Positions 9,094-17,340 of a stretch of 64,000 nucleotides of DNA are shown here, in pieces. Below the pieces are notes generated by a model. It saw only the letters and a list, made by a program, of their open reading frames with translations, did no database searches and had not been told where the DNA came from. The DNA comes from an uncultured Gammaproteobacteria bacterium (GTDB lineage Bacteria; Pseudomonadota; Gammaproteobacteria; PS1; Pseudothioglobaceae). The position numbers were made by a program, and so were the translations under genes. Location: assembly GCA_902513495.1 (NCBI GenBank), contig CABXNH010000002.1:1-64000 (forward strand). Reading direction: 5' to 3'. The number at the start of each line of letters is the position of its first letter. The first letter of the stretch is position 1.

Positions 9094-10278
9094 TTAACTT
9101 CGGTATTCTGCATTAATCTTAACATAGTCATATGATAGATCAGTTGTCCAAACACTCTCACTCGTATCTGAAGCCCCTAAAATAACTCTTATAACAATTT
9201 CATATTTTTCCATTTCAGCACTGCCTAAAGCCTCAGTGTAATCATTACTCTTTTCTCCAGAACTAATAATCTGAACATCATTAATAAAAATGTCAATATT
9301 ATTAATGGAAATACCATTAACTTTGGCTCGACCTACTGCAGCTAAAATCCTTCCCCAATTAGCATCGCTGGCAAAAAGTGCTGTTTTAACTAGTGGCGAA
9401 TGTGCAACTGTATAGGCAACCTCTAAACAATCTTCAGATGATTCAAGTCCCTCAATTTTAATCTCGACAAACTTTGTTGCTCCCTCTCCATCTTTAACAA
9501 TCATCTGCGCTAACTCTTTTGAAACTAGGTTAAGAGCTTTTTGAAACTCATCCTTGCATTGACTTAGCTGAACGCCAGATTGATTGGTTGCACTCAAAGA
9601 GCAAGCATCATTTGTCGAAGTATCACCATCCACTGTGATTCGATTAAAAGACTGATTAACTGCTACAGTTAAGCATTCTTGAAGTTCCTCTTTTGACGCA
9701 CCAATATCACTAACAATAAAACTGAGCATTGTAGCCATATCAGGCCTTATCATTCCAGAACCTTTTGCAATACCTGAAAGATTAACAGTTTTTCCGCCAA
9801 TATTAATAGAAGTGGAATATGACTTTTCAACTAAGTCAGTAGTTAAAATTCCTCTTGCAACTTTACTCATACCTTCCTTGGAAAGCGAACTAACAAGTAC
9901 ATTGACGTTAGATTTAAAAGCCTCTAAAGGAAGAAATTCACCTATGACGCCTGTTGAAAATGGCAAAACTTGTTCAGGCAAAACTTGAAGTTCACTAGCT
10001 AGATATTCACAAGTTTTATAAGTATCCTCTATACCCTTATGTCCAGTTCCCGCATTCGCATTGCCGCTGTTAATTAATAGCGCTTCAACATTAGAATTTA
10101 AGTGATTTTTTGCAACTATTACTGGAGCAGCACTAAAAATATTTTGCGTAAATACTGCAGCTGTATTAGAGCCTTTAATGAGTGAAATCAATGACAAATC
10201 AAGATTACCATTCATTTTAATTCCTGAAGCAATAGAGGAACATTTAACACCTTTCACTTCAAGTAAACTCAAGCTCAT
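9094..10278 (-). CDS. argJ: Bifunctional ornithine acetyltransferase / N-acetylglutamate synthase ArgJ
   Basis: Transfers acetyl from N-acetylornithine to glutamate in the cyclic arginine pathway, with possible acetyl-CoA-dependent synthase activity. The 394-residue precursor is autocleaved into two chains. The cleavage segment KGSGMIRPDMATML is present, with Thr183 as the expected nucleophile after Ala182. The N-terminal half also carries LLINSGNANAGTG. It is an isolated minus-strand gene, 85 bp from fbpB, with its own likely promoter. Whether it is mono- or bifunctional cannot be read from motifs alone. Confidence 0.95.
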   Translation of the reverse strand: MSLSLLEVKGVKCSSIASGIKMNGNLDLSLISLIKGSNTAAVFTQNIFSAAPVIVAKNHLNSNVEALLINSGNANAGTGHKGIEDTYKTCEYLASELQVLPEQVLPFSTGVIGEFLPLEAFKSNVNVLVSSLSKEGMSKVARGILTTDLVEKSYSTSINIGGKTVNLSGIAKGSGMIRPDMATMLSFIVSDIGASKEELQECLTVAVNQSFNRITVDGDTSTNDACSLSATNQSGVQLSQCKDEFQKALNLVSKELAQMIVKDGEGATKFVEIKIEGLESSEDCLEVAYTVAHSPLVKTALFASDANWGRILAAVGRAKVNGISINNIDIFINDVQIISSGEKSNDYTEALGSAEMEKYEIVIRVILGASDTSESVWTTDLSYDYVKINAEYRS

Positions 10279-10296
10279 AATAGTAATAATAGGAAT

Positions 10297-10324
10297 ATAT
10301 TACGAAATATTTTACCTAACTCAA
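10297..10324 (-). promoter_or_regulatory. Candidate promoter of argJ
   Basis: Minus-strand TTGAGT (10324-10319) and TAATAT (10302-10297) are separated by 16 bp, about 19 bp upstream of the argJ ATG. The match is partial, and the region is AT-rich, so chance occurrence is possible. Confidence 0.35.
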
Positions 10325-10363
10325 CAAATAACTCATCTTATTTAAAGTATTAGGCATCAGATC

Positions 10364-11962
10364 TTAATATTTGTCACTATCAAGCTTAATAAAAAGAAGC
10401 ATAATAATAGCTCCTAAAAATACCATCATTAGCGCGGGAATGGCCGCTCTGTCATAAAGCCCCTCAGAACTTAATTCAAAAACTCTTATTGCTAAAGTAT
10501 CCCAACCGAAGGGTCTAAGTAAGTAGGTTGCTGGCAACTCCTTCATAACGTCTACTGCAACAAGTAGACCTCCAGCTAAAATTCCTGGTGTCATCATTGG
10601 AAGGTAAATCTCTCTTATTAGTCGAATTCTTGAAGAACCAAGAAGTCTAGCACTTTGCTCAAATACTGGTTTAATTTGCTCACTTGAAGCACTTGTGGAA
10701 TTATAGGCAATAGCCATAAACCTTGAAACATAAGCAAAAAGAAGTAAAGCAACAGAGCCAAAAAGAATATGGTTGATGGATTCACCACCTAAATATATAC
10801 TAATTAATGAGATGTTCTGAACACCATATAGAAGCCCTACAGCCATTACTGATCCAGGTAAAGCATATCCTAAAGTTGAAAATCTAATCAGCATTTGTAG
10901 CCCTTTACTTTCAGCTTTTCGACGGCTTGGCAGAGCTAGTAAAGTTGCTATTGTTACCGTCAAGATAGTTGCACTTATTGTTAAGATTCCAGTTGCTGAA
11001 AAATAACCTGAATACATCTTATTTATCTCTACAGAGTACTTTTCAAGACTCCAAATTATGAGTTGTAACATCGGCATAGCAAAGGAAAGCATAAACACAA
11101 CAAAAACAAACAAAAATAATAACCAACCAATGACACTATTTGCCTTATAGGGCCTATTATGAGAAACATCTGAAGAGTAGTATTTAGCTCTTCCTCGAGC
11201 TTTTTTTTCAAAATAAATTAGAAAAAAAGCAATTAAGACGAGTATTGATGCAAGTTGAGCGGCAACTTCAATAGATCTAAAATCTCCCCATGCTGAATAT
11301 ATTGCAGTAGTAAAAGTTGAGTAATTAAATAAAGAAACCACTCCAAAATCTGCCAATGTTTCCATCAAAGTAACTAATAATCCAGCAGCAATAGCTGGCC
11401 TTGCAAGTGGAACAGAAATCTTCCAAAAAACTCTTAAAGGCTGAGCACCCAACATCTTTCCAGCTTCAATCATTTGTATTTTTTGACGCTTAAAGGATGC
11501 TCTAGCCATCATGTAAACGTAAGGGTAAAAAACTAAGATAAATGTTAATATAATTGCCCAGCTTCCCGCCCTGATATCAAAACCAGGCACTCCAGTATAT
11601 TCCCTTAACCAAACTTGAGCGTAACCGGAGTAATCAAAAACACCTAAGTATACGAATGCTAAAACATATGCTGGAATTGCAAAAGGTAGAAAAAGTGCCC
11701 ATTCAAGCCAAGCTCTGCCTGGAAAATCAACCATCACAACTAAATACGCTAGAACTGTGCCTAGCACACTAACACCAATACCCACACCTAAAAGCAATAC
11801 TAGTGTTGAACTGATGAGTTCAGGTAGTAAATTTTCAGCAAAGTGCCCCCAGAGCTCAGTTCCTGGAAACAGCCAGGCTGAACAAACAACTATTATTGGG
11901 AATGAGACTGAAAGCGCTAGTAAGCCCATTAAGAAATTTGAGTTATTTTTCTTGCTTATCAT
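10364..11962 (-). CDS. fbpB: Ferric iron ABC transporter permease (FbpB-like, fused two-domain)
   Basis: Inner-membrane permease of the FbpABC/SfuB type: two BPD permease domains fused in 532 residues with about 12 predicted membrane helices. Both halves show an EAA-loop-like segment for ATPase contact: AGKMLGAQPLRVFWKISVP in the first and ARLLGSSRIRLIREIYLP in the second. It lies 28 bp after the iron-binding protein gene. The cognate ATPase is a few genes upstream, on the other side of two accessory genes. Thiamine permeases (ThiP) share the architecture, but the binding protein and Fur boxes support iron. Confidence 0.9.
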   Translation of the reverse strand: MISKKNNSNFLMGLLALSVSFPIIVVCSAWLFPGTELWGHFAENLLPELISSTLVLLLGVGIGVSVLGTVLAYLVVMVDFPGRAWLEWALFLPFAIPAYVLAFVYLGVFDYSGYAQVWLREYTGVPGFDIRAGSWAIILTFILVFYPYVYMMARASFKRQKIQMIEAGKMLGAQPLRVFWKISVPLARPAIAAGLLVTLMETLADFGVVSLFNYSTFTTAIYSAWGDFRSIEVAAQLASILVLIAFFLIYFEKKARGRAKYYSSDVSHNRPYKANSVIGWLLFLFVFVVFMLSFAMPMLQLIIWSLEKYSVEINKMYSGYFSATGILTISATILTVTIATLLALPSRRKAESKGLQMLIRFSTLGYALPGSVMAVGLLYGVQNISLISIYLGGESINHILFGSVALLLFAYVSRFMAIAYNSTSASSEQIKPVFEQSARLLGSSRIRLIREIYLPMMTPGILAGGLLVAVDVMKELPATYLLRPFGWDTLAIRVFELSSEGLYDRAAIPALMMVFLGAIIMLLFIKLDSDKY

Positions 11963-11990
11963 TGGGCTTATAATTTAATTACCTACACCG

Positions 11991-13007
11991 TTATCTATAG
12001 CCTTCTCTCTGCATAAGTGAAACTGAATCAGCTTGATTTTTTCCCGCAACAGATAAGTTCATTTTATCCTGATTAAAATCTCCCCATAAGGTAATCAAAT
12101 TGGCTGCTTTAATTTTTTGACTAGCTGGATATTCTTTGTTAAGACTAACATATATCTTTTGGGCTTCTATTGAAGTCAAAAACTCTAGCAATTTAATTGC
12201 ATTCTCAGAATTTTTAGAGTGTTTTGTAACTCCCGCACCTGAAACATTAACATGTGTTCCGGTAGATTTTTGGTTAGCCCAAAACAATTTAAGTGCCACA
12301 TTAGGGTCTTTCGCTTGAAGTCGACCAAAATAGTAACTATTTACAATTCCGACATCGCACTGCCCTGCCAGAATCGAAGTCATTATGTGGACATCTTCGG
12401 CATGAGGTGTAGCAGCTAGATTATCAATCCATCCCCTCACTACTTTCGTTGTTTTATCTAAACCATCATGATAAATTAAAGACGACACTAGAGACTTGGT
12501 ATAAACTTTTTTGCTGGTTCTTAAACAAAGCCTACCTTTCCATTTCTTATTAGCTAAGTCTTGGTAGCTAGATAATTCATCTGGATTAACTCTTTCAGCA
12601 CTGTAAATAATTGTTCGGGCTCTGACTGATAGGCCTGTCCATAATCCATTTAGGTCTCGTAGATGAGACGGTATGTTATTTTCAATAATTTGACTTTCAA
12701 CTGGTTGAAATAAATTTTGTGTAGATGCATACCAAAGGTTTCCAGCATCTACAGTCATAAAAAGATCGGCCTTGGTTTTCTTTCCCTCTAATTTTATTCT
12801 CTCAATTAATGCACCACCTTTTCCAGTAAGGTAGCTAACTTTAATTCCAGTTTTCTCAGTAAATGCATCAAATAGTGGTTTAATTAAATGCTCTTTTCTA
12901 GTGCTATATACAGTCAAATCATTATCACTTGCAGCAAATACTGAGGTTAAGAAAGATGATGAAAAAAATGTAATTATGAAAAATAGAATTGAAACTTGTC
13001 TAGTCAA
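11991..13007 (-). CDS. fbpA: Ferric iron periplasmic substrate-binding protein
   Basis: A 338-residue periplasmic protein of the FbpA/FutA/IdiA family that delivers Fe3+ to the permease. A signal peptide is clear (hydrophobic run ending SVFAA at about residue 26). The mature start LTVYSTRKEHLIKPLFDAF is typical, and NSYYFGRLQ carries the paired tyrosines expected to bind iron. It sits directly upstream of fbpB (28 bp) and 58 bp after the fatty-acid-hydroxylase-like gene. Transcription is probably from the upstream Fur-controlled promoter. Confidence 0.93.
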   Translation of the reverse strand: MTRQVSILFFIITFFSSSFLTSVFAASDNDLTVYSTRKEHLIKPLFDAFTEKTGIKVSYLTGKGGALIERIKLEGKKTKADLFMTVDAGNLWYASTQNLFQPVESQIIENNIPSHLRDLNGLWTGLSVRARTIIYSAERVNPDELSSYQDLANKKWKGRLCLRTSKKVYTKSLVSSLIYHDGLDKTTKVVRGWIDNLAATPHAEDVHIMTSILAGQCDVGIVNSYYFGRLQAKDPNVALKLFWANQKSTGTHVNVSGAGVTKHSKNSENAIKLLEFLTSIEAQKIYVSLNKEYPASQKIKAANLITLWGDFNQDKMNLSVAGKNQADSVSLMQREGYR

Positions 13008-13065
13008 TTTTTTCTCCTAATAAGGTTTAATGGATTATGGTTAATTTATTATCAAAAGTAAAAAT

Positions 13066-13947
13066 CTAAGAGCCAACTAATAAATTTTTGAGAGAGTGGT
13101 TGTCTTCTGATTGCTCTTTCAGTCCAAAATCTATTTGTTGATTTTTTTTAGAAACAATACAACTTTTTCCGAGATTATCCCATATTGCAAAGATTGCACC
13201 GAAGTTACAATCAAAATGTTTGGGGTTAGTTGAATGATGAAGCTGATGCTGTGCTGGTGAGATAAAAATCTTTTCCAGCCAATCCCAATATCCAAAGCTG
13301 ATATGGGAATGTCTGAGGTTAGAACCAAGTAAATGAAACATAACAACAAAAGCACTTGAACCAAAAATTTCAATTAAAGAAACTTTATTTGAAAAGAAGA
13401 AGAAGCACACTCCCAGGCAGAGTGAATGAACAACAATAGCTCGCAAACTGAAGAGAACTGCCTCAATTGGGTGTGTTCTGAGAACTGTTAATGGTGTCAA
13501 ATTGGTTGCCGAATGATGAGCCTTGTGAAACCTCCACAATATAGGCACACGATGCATTATTTTATGCAAATAATATCTTGAATAATCGTCAATAACTAGA
13601 AGAACTGTCGTAAAAATAAGCATTACCATCCAGACAGGAGTTGACTCAGAGGGCCTTGTAAATAATAAATGCATATTTTCAAAAACAAATAAAGTAAGTG
13701 CTAACTGCCCAATAATTATTGGTGCTATAAGTTTTATAAAAAATTGATTTATCAGTATTAATTTGTAGTCTGCCATAGCAGACTTAGAAAACCAGATTTT
13801 GGAATTAAAAAAACCACTAACGATATTCATTAGTGGTTTTTTTTGAACTATCCTAATCCAAATTAATGCTATAAAAGCAGCGCTTATTAAGTAGCCTACA
13901 AATAAGCGCTTTTCTGGATTAAGAAAGTTAGTAAAAAAATCAGTCAT
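13066..13947 (-). CDS. Fatty acid hydroxylase / sterol desaturase family membrane protein
   Basis: Integral-membrane di-iron oxygenase family protein (about 293 residues from the start chosen). The eight-histidine signature is visible: HKIMH, then HKAHH, then HSH in the third region and HQLHH near the end. Four or so membrane helices surround it. The ORF track starts at a TTG; the ATG at 13947 is more likely because it overlaps the end of the DUF4856 gene by 8 bp (ATGACTGA), giving translational coupling. The substrate is unknown. Its place between a DUF4856 gene and fbpA inside an iron-uptake locus is unusual, though the enzyme itself would need iron. Confidence 0.82.
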   Translation of the reverse strand: MTDFFTNFLNPEKRLFVGYLISAAFIALIWIRIVQKKPLMNIVSGFFNSKIWFSKSAMADYKLILINQFFIKLIAPIIIGQLALTLFVFENMHLLFTRPSESTPVWMVMLIFTTVLLVIDDYSRYYLHKIMHRVPILWRFHKAHHSATNLTPLTVLRTHPIEAVLFSLRAIVVHSLCLGVCFFFFSNKVSLIEIFGSSAFVVMFHLLGSNLRHSHISFGYWDWLEKIFISPAQHQLHHSTNPKHFDCNFGAIFAIWDNLGKSCIVSKKNQQIDFGLKEQSEDNHSLKNLLVGS

Positions 13948-15337
13948 TCTCTGCGCTAGATTTTGCTCCAAGAGATTTAACTAATTCTGACAAACCTGCT
14001 GTTTGGTCATGAGATTTTGCAACTACGCTAAATTCATCAACCATTAGGTTTTGAACTTTTAACATATGAACCATGTAACCACCCCAAGTTTCTGCATCAC
14101 TTTGGACATATTCTCCATTTGAATCAATTCCAGTCACTTGCGTATTGCCTAAAAGAAGAGGACTATAGCCAATTAAACGATTCAGCTTAACAGAGGTTGC
14201 GCCCATATCTTTTCCGCCGACTTGAAGAGCTAAGGCAAAACCTTTAAGCTCTCCCCAGTGTTTAGCATATTTGCGCCATGCCTTGGCAACGTCACCACCT
14301 GATTCAAGAATCGCTTCAATTTTGACCATATCTTCATAGGTTTCGCCGGCGTATTTGAAAACTGCCTCAGCAATTACTTTTTCCCAATTTGTTTTGATTG
14401 TTTGGGCATAGCCTTTTAACTGATCTCGTTCAGAGTCGCTCAATGCACGTGCATTTACTGCAACTAACAGGTCTCTTCCATCCATGTATGCCCCAACAAT
14501 GTCATGAAGGTAAGTTGTTTTACCACCTTTATCAAATGAAGATGCATAGTAAGCATGACCATAGGCCATCTCCTTATACAAGTCAACTTTTCCGTCATAA
14601 TTATAATCAGCAACGCTGGCGTCTTTTTGCTTAGCAATATCGTAAACATTTTGTGCTGTTAAGGTTAATGTATGAGAGGGAGCACCAAAATAACCAAATG
14701 CCTCATCCCAAACATGCTCTTTTCCAGTGTAAGCTGCACCATCCTTATATGGCTTATTGTTAGGCTTAGTATCAGCCTCAAGCTTTTCATCAAGATAGTT
14801 ATCTACGGCTTGGTTATATGTCACAGCACCCATCAAAAATTTCGAAACTAGCTGCGTATAGTCAAATGCATGAGCAGGGTCATAACCATCCTCAGACTCA
14901 GCTGCTTTTTCAAACATAAAAGCAACAACTTCTGGGCCAGTCATGCTTCCAACCCACCCTGGAATTAATCCTTTGTATGTTTTACCACTAAGATTTTTAT
15001 TAGAAAGCTCACCAATAGTTGATTGCTTAATAACAAAATCACCTTTAGTAGCTGGTGCAATAATAGGTCTGTTTGCATCGTCACCTGAATAGTAACTTTG
15101 CATTGCACTAATATCACCTTTTGAGATTAGTTTTTTAAGTGAGCTCTCAAGTGCATGTCTGGCCATCTGACCTTTATAAGAGACAGACGTTGTTGCACTT
15201 CCAGAGTAATCTTTGAGTGTAACTGGAAAGTCAGCATAAACATTTGACCTTGCAAATGAAGATGATGAAATTAAAACTGCCGATACTAAAACGACAGTTA
15301 ATGGAACTGCTTTGGCAGTTAATCTTTTATTTAACAT
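13940..15337 (-). CDS. DUF4856 exported protein, iron-locus associated
   Basis: A 465-residue protein with an N-terminal signal peptide (hydrophobic stretch ending SSSFARS near residue 30) and no later membrane segment, so periplasmic or outer-membrane associated. It resembles the DUF4856 family: YADFPVTLKDYSG at the mature N terminus, SVSYKGQMARHALESSLKKL, and Tyr/Trp-rich helices with AFGYFGAP. No enzymatic motif is recognised. Members are often found beside imelysin-like or metal-uptake genes (recollection, not checked). A perfect Fur-box palindrome lies 45 bp upstream, so iron control is likely. It may bind or present iron outside the inner membrane; that is inference. Confidence 0.75.
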   Translation of the reverse strand: MLNKRLTAKAVPLTVVLVSAVLISSSSFARSNVYADFPVTLKDYSGSATTSVSYKGQMARHALESSLKKLISKGDISAMQSYYSGDDANRPIIAPATKGDFVIKQSTIGELSNKNLSGKTYKGLIPGWVGSMTGPEVVAFMFEKAAESEDGYDPAHAFDYTQLVSKFLMGAVTYNQAVDNYLDEKLEADTKPNNKPYKDGAAYTGKEHVWDEAFGYFGAPSHTLTLTAQNVYDIAKQKDASVADYNYDGKVDLYKEMAYGHAYYASSFDKGGKTTYLHDIVGAYMDGRDLLVAVNARALSDSERDQLKGYAQTIKTNWEKVIAEAVFKYAGETYEDMVKIEAILESGGDVAKAWRKYAKHWGELKGFALALQVGGKDMGATSVKLNRLIGYSPLLLGNTQVTGIDSNGEYVQSDAETWGGYMVHMLKVQNLMVDEFSVVAKSHDQTAGLSELVKSLGAKSSAEND

Positions 15338-15381
15338 TGCTTATTCCTTAAAAAAGTTAAAGTTGGTCTTACTTCTATCTA

Positions 15382-15400
15382 AATGATAATGAATATCATT
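15382..15400 (-). promoter_or_regulatory. Fur box upstream of the DUF4856 gene
   Basis: AATGATAATGAATATCATT is a 19-bp inverted repeat with 7-bp perfect arms (AATGATA / TATCATT), closely matching the Fur consensus. It is 45 bp upstream of the start of the first gene in the series DUF4856, hydroxylase, fbpA, fbpB. Iron-replete repression of the whole set is the simplest reading. Confidence 0.8.
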
Positions 15401-15424
15401 CGCGTCCGCTAATGATACCCATTT

Positions 15425-16075
15425 TTATTTAATAAGCAACTTCTTTTTATTGATTATTCCAACTTTATCTGCAAAAGCTTCTGCTTCAGCCTCATCATGT
15501 GTTACAAGAATTGACGTTACACCAGCATTTTTAAGTATTTCCCGCACTTCTTTAACAAGTTGATCCCTATGAGATTTGTCCAAACTGGAGAATGGTTCAT
15601 CAAGTAAAAGAAGCTTAGGTGAAGTCGCAAGAGAACGAGCAAGAGAAACTCTTTGTTGCTCTCCACCCGAAAGCTGATGTGGATACTTATCCTCTATTCC
15701 TTCAAGACTAATCAACCCAAGAAGACTCTTAACCTTTTTATTTTTTTCATTTGTTGTAAGATGACTGATTCCAAAACTAATATTTTGAAAAACTGTCATG
15801 TGAGGGAAAAGCGCATAATCTTGGAAAACCATACCTACCTCTCTTGACTCGGGTTTTACTAAATGATTACCATCGTTACTCAATGAATTTCCGTCCAGGG
15901 CAACAGAACCCAACTTAGCATTCTCTAGCCCAGCAATAAATCGAAGAGCCGAACTTTTTCCACTTCCACTATCACCTAATAAAGCAAAAATATCACCACT
16001 TTCTAGATCAAGATTAAATCCATCTAGAACATGATTTTCATCAAAAGAGATTGATAAATGACTAACACTAAGCAT
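15425..16075 (-). CDS. fbpC: Ferric iron ABC transporter ATP-binding protein (short FbpC)
   Basis: ATPase of the iron ABC importer. Walker A GDSGSGKSS (about 34-42), Q-loop VFQDYALFPHMTV, signature LSGGEQQRVSLARSL, Walker B LLLLDEP and the switch His in LVTHDEAE are all intact. At 216 residues it lacks the C-terminal TOBE-like regulatory region of most FbpC proteins (about 350 residues). The ORF track starts at a TTG (16087); I prefer the ATG at 16075, which leaves a Fur box just upstream. It is separated from its permease by three genes, and a second Fur box lies downstream before the DUF4856 gene. Confidence 0.88.
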   Translation of the reverse strand: MLSVSHLSISFDENHVLDGFNLDLESGDIFALLGDSGSGKSSALRFIAGLENAKLGSVALDGNSLSNDGNHLVKPESREVGMVFQDYALFPHMTVFQNISFGISHLTTNEKNKKVKSLLGLISLEGIEDKYPHQLSGGEQQRVSLARSLATSPKLLLLDEPFSSLDKSHRDQLVKEVREILKNAGVTSILVTHDEAEAEAFADKVGIINKKKLLIK

Positions 16076-16087
16076 TTTTAAATACAA

Positions 16088-16110
16088 ATAATAATGATTC
16101 TCATTATTAT
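16088..16110 (-). promoter_or_regulatory. Fur box upstream of fbpC
   Basis: A 23-bp palindrome, ATAATAATGA-TTC-TCATTATTAT, has perfect 10-bp arms and contains the Fur core AATGATTCTCATT. It ends 12 bp before the fbpC ATG preferred here, a typical place for Fur to block RNA polymerase. Together with the second box at 15382 it brackets fbpC. Confidence 0.85.
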
Positions 16111-16157
16111 ATAAGATTAAGGCTTTAAATGTTTATATTTAATGAAAAAAATTTACG

Positions 16158-17324
16158 TTATTGGATTATTGGTAATTCATCTGCTGCTCTTATACTAAGC
16201 CACTCAGGCCCGTCTTCGGTGATGACAATATTCTCCTCATGAACCATCTCCTTTCCTGGAAGAAATGCCATACCTGGCTCTAGAGTTAAAACAACTCCTG
16301 GCTCAAGGATAGTATTATCAGTTGCAGTATTGGAGGGCCATTCTGTGAGCTGCATGCCTAGTCCATGACCAAGTCTACCAACAGTATTTCCAAGTGCGCC
16401 TCCTTTTTGAAGAACATCATTCATTGCATTAAATATATCTGAAGTGGTGTTGCCTACTTGAGCGGCATTGAAGCCAGCCTCGGTTGCCTCATAAGTTACT
16501 CTATACGCTTTTTTAGCTGCTTCACTAATTGATCCAAAGGCATAGTTCCTATCAAAATCACAATAGTAACTATCAAAAACTGAACCGGTATCAATAATAA
16601 ACAGATCGCCCTCTTCTATCATTTTATCTGTTGGCCCCATAATAATAGAACCATAGCCTTCTTGTCCTGAGCCAGAGACTATATAGGGCGAATCATCTAC
16701 ACCCAATGTCAGTAGATGCTGTTTAAAGCGCCTGCAATTTTCTTGTTCACTATCACCTACTCGAAGAAAATCTTCTAAATCAATAAAGCCTTGGGAGGTA
16801 ATCTGGCAAATATGCCTAATTTTGGCAATCTCTGCCTCTGATTTAACAAAACGAACTTTTCGCATTATTGTGTTAGCATCTTTGATTTCAATACCTTTAA
16901 GATTGCTAATTAAAAACTCGTAATCCTCAAGAGGCATTCTCAAAGTACTTTCAAGGGTTTTTGGTACACCAAGCGATTTATGATTCACCATTAATGATTT
17001 AATCGATGCCAAGAGAAGACTAATTCCATCATCCTTTGGATTTGGAGACATCCATGTCTGAATATCATCAATCCAGGTTCCCTTCATGCCAGACTCACCA
17101 ATTGTTGGAATAATGGCTTTTGGCTTTCCATCACTTGGAATTAAAACATACCAAGGGCGAGTAGGACTCTGAAAAAATTGTGATTTAAATCCGGTATAGT
17201 ATTCAATATCAACTTGGGTAGTCAGCAATATAGCATCCATTTTTGATTCAAACATAAGCTCTTGAATCTTGGAAAGTCGGTTTTCGTATTCCGTAACTTC
17301 AAAGCCTCTTTTAGGAATATTCAT
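16158..17324 (-). CDS. M24 family metallohydrolase (Xaa-Pro peptidase / ectoine hydrolase-like)
   Basis: Pita-bread-fold hydrolase of about 388 residues with a creatinase-like N-terminal domain and a C-terminal M24 domain. All five metal ligands are visible: two Asp in FIIDTGSVFDSYYCDFDRNY, His in GRLGHGLGMQL, Glu in LTLEPGM and Glu in VHEENIVI. I moved the start to the ATG at 17324 because GGAGA lies 5 bp upstream and the longer TTG-type start would overlap the preceding gene. It is 16 bp after diaminopropionate ammonia-lyase. N-terminal similarity suggests DoeA-type (ectoine hydrolase) or a dipeptidase; the substrate is undecided. Confidence 0.8.
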   Translation of the reverse strand: MNIPKRGFEVTEYENRLSKIQELMFESKMDAILLTTQVDIEYYTGFKSQFFQSPTRPWYVLIPSDGKPKAIIPTIGESGMKGTWIDDIQTWMSPNPKDDGISLLLASIKSLMVNHKSLGVPKTLESTLRMPLEDYEFLISNLKGIEIKDANTIMRKVRFVKSEAEIAKIRHICQITSQGFIDLEDFLRVGDSEQENCRRFKQHLLTLGVDDSPYIVSGSGQEGYGSIIMGPTDKMIEEGDLFIIDTGSVFDSYYCDFDRNYAFGSISEAAKKAYRVTYEATEAGFNAAQVGNTTSDIFNAMNDVLQKGGALGNTVGRLGHGLGMQLTEWPSNTATDNTILEPGVVLTLEPGMAFLPGKEMVHEENIVITEDGPEWLSIRAADELPIIQ

Positions 17325-17340
17325 TTTCTCTCCATTGATA

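Noticed and set aside
12136-12318. 60-residue plus-strand ORF inside fbpA
   Set aside because: Antisense shadow without ribosome site or family.
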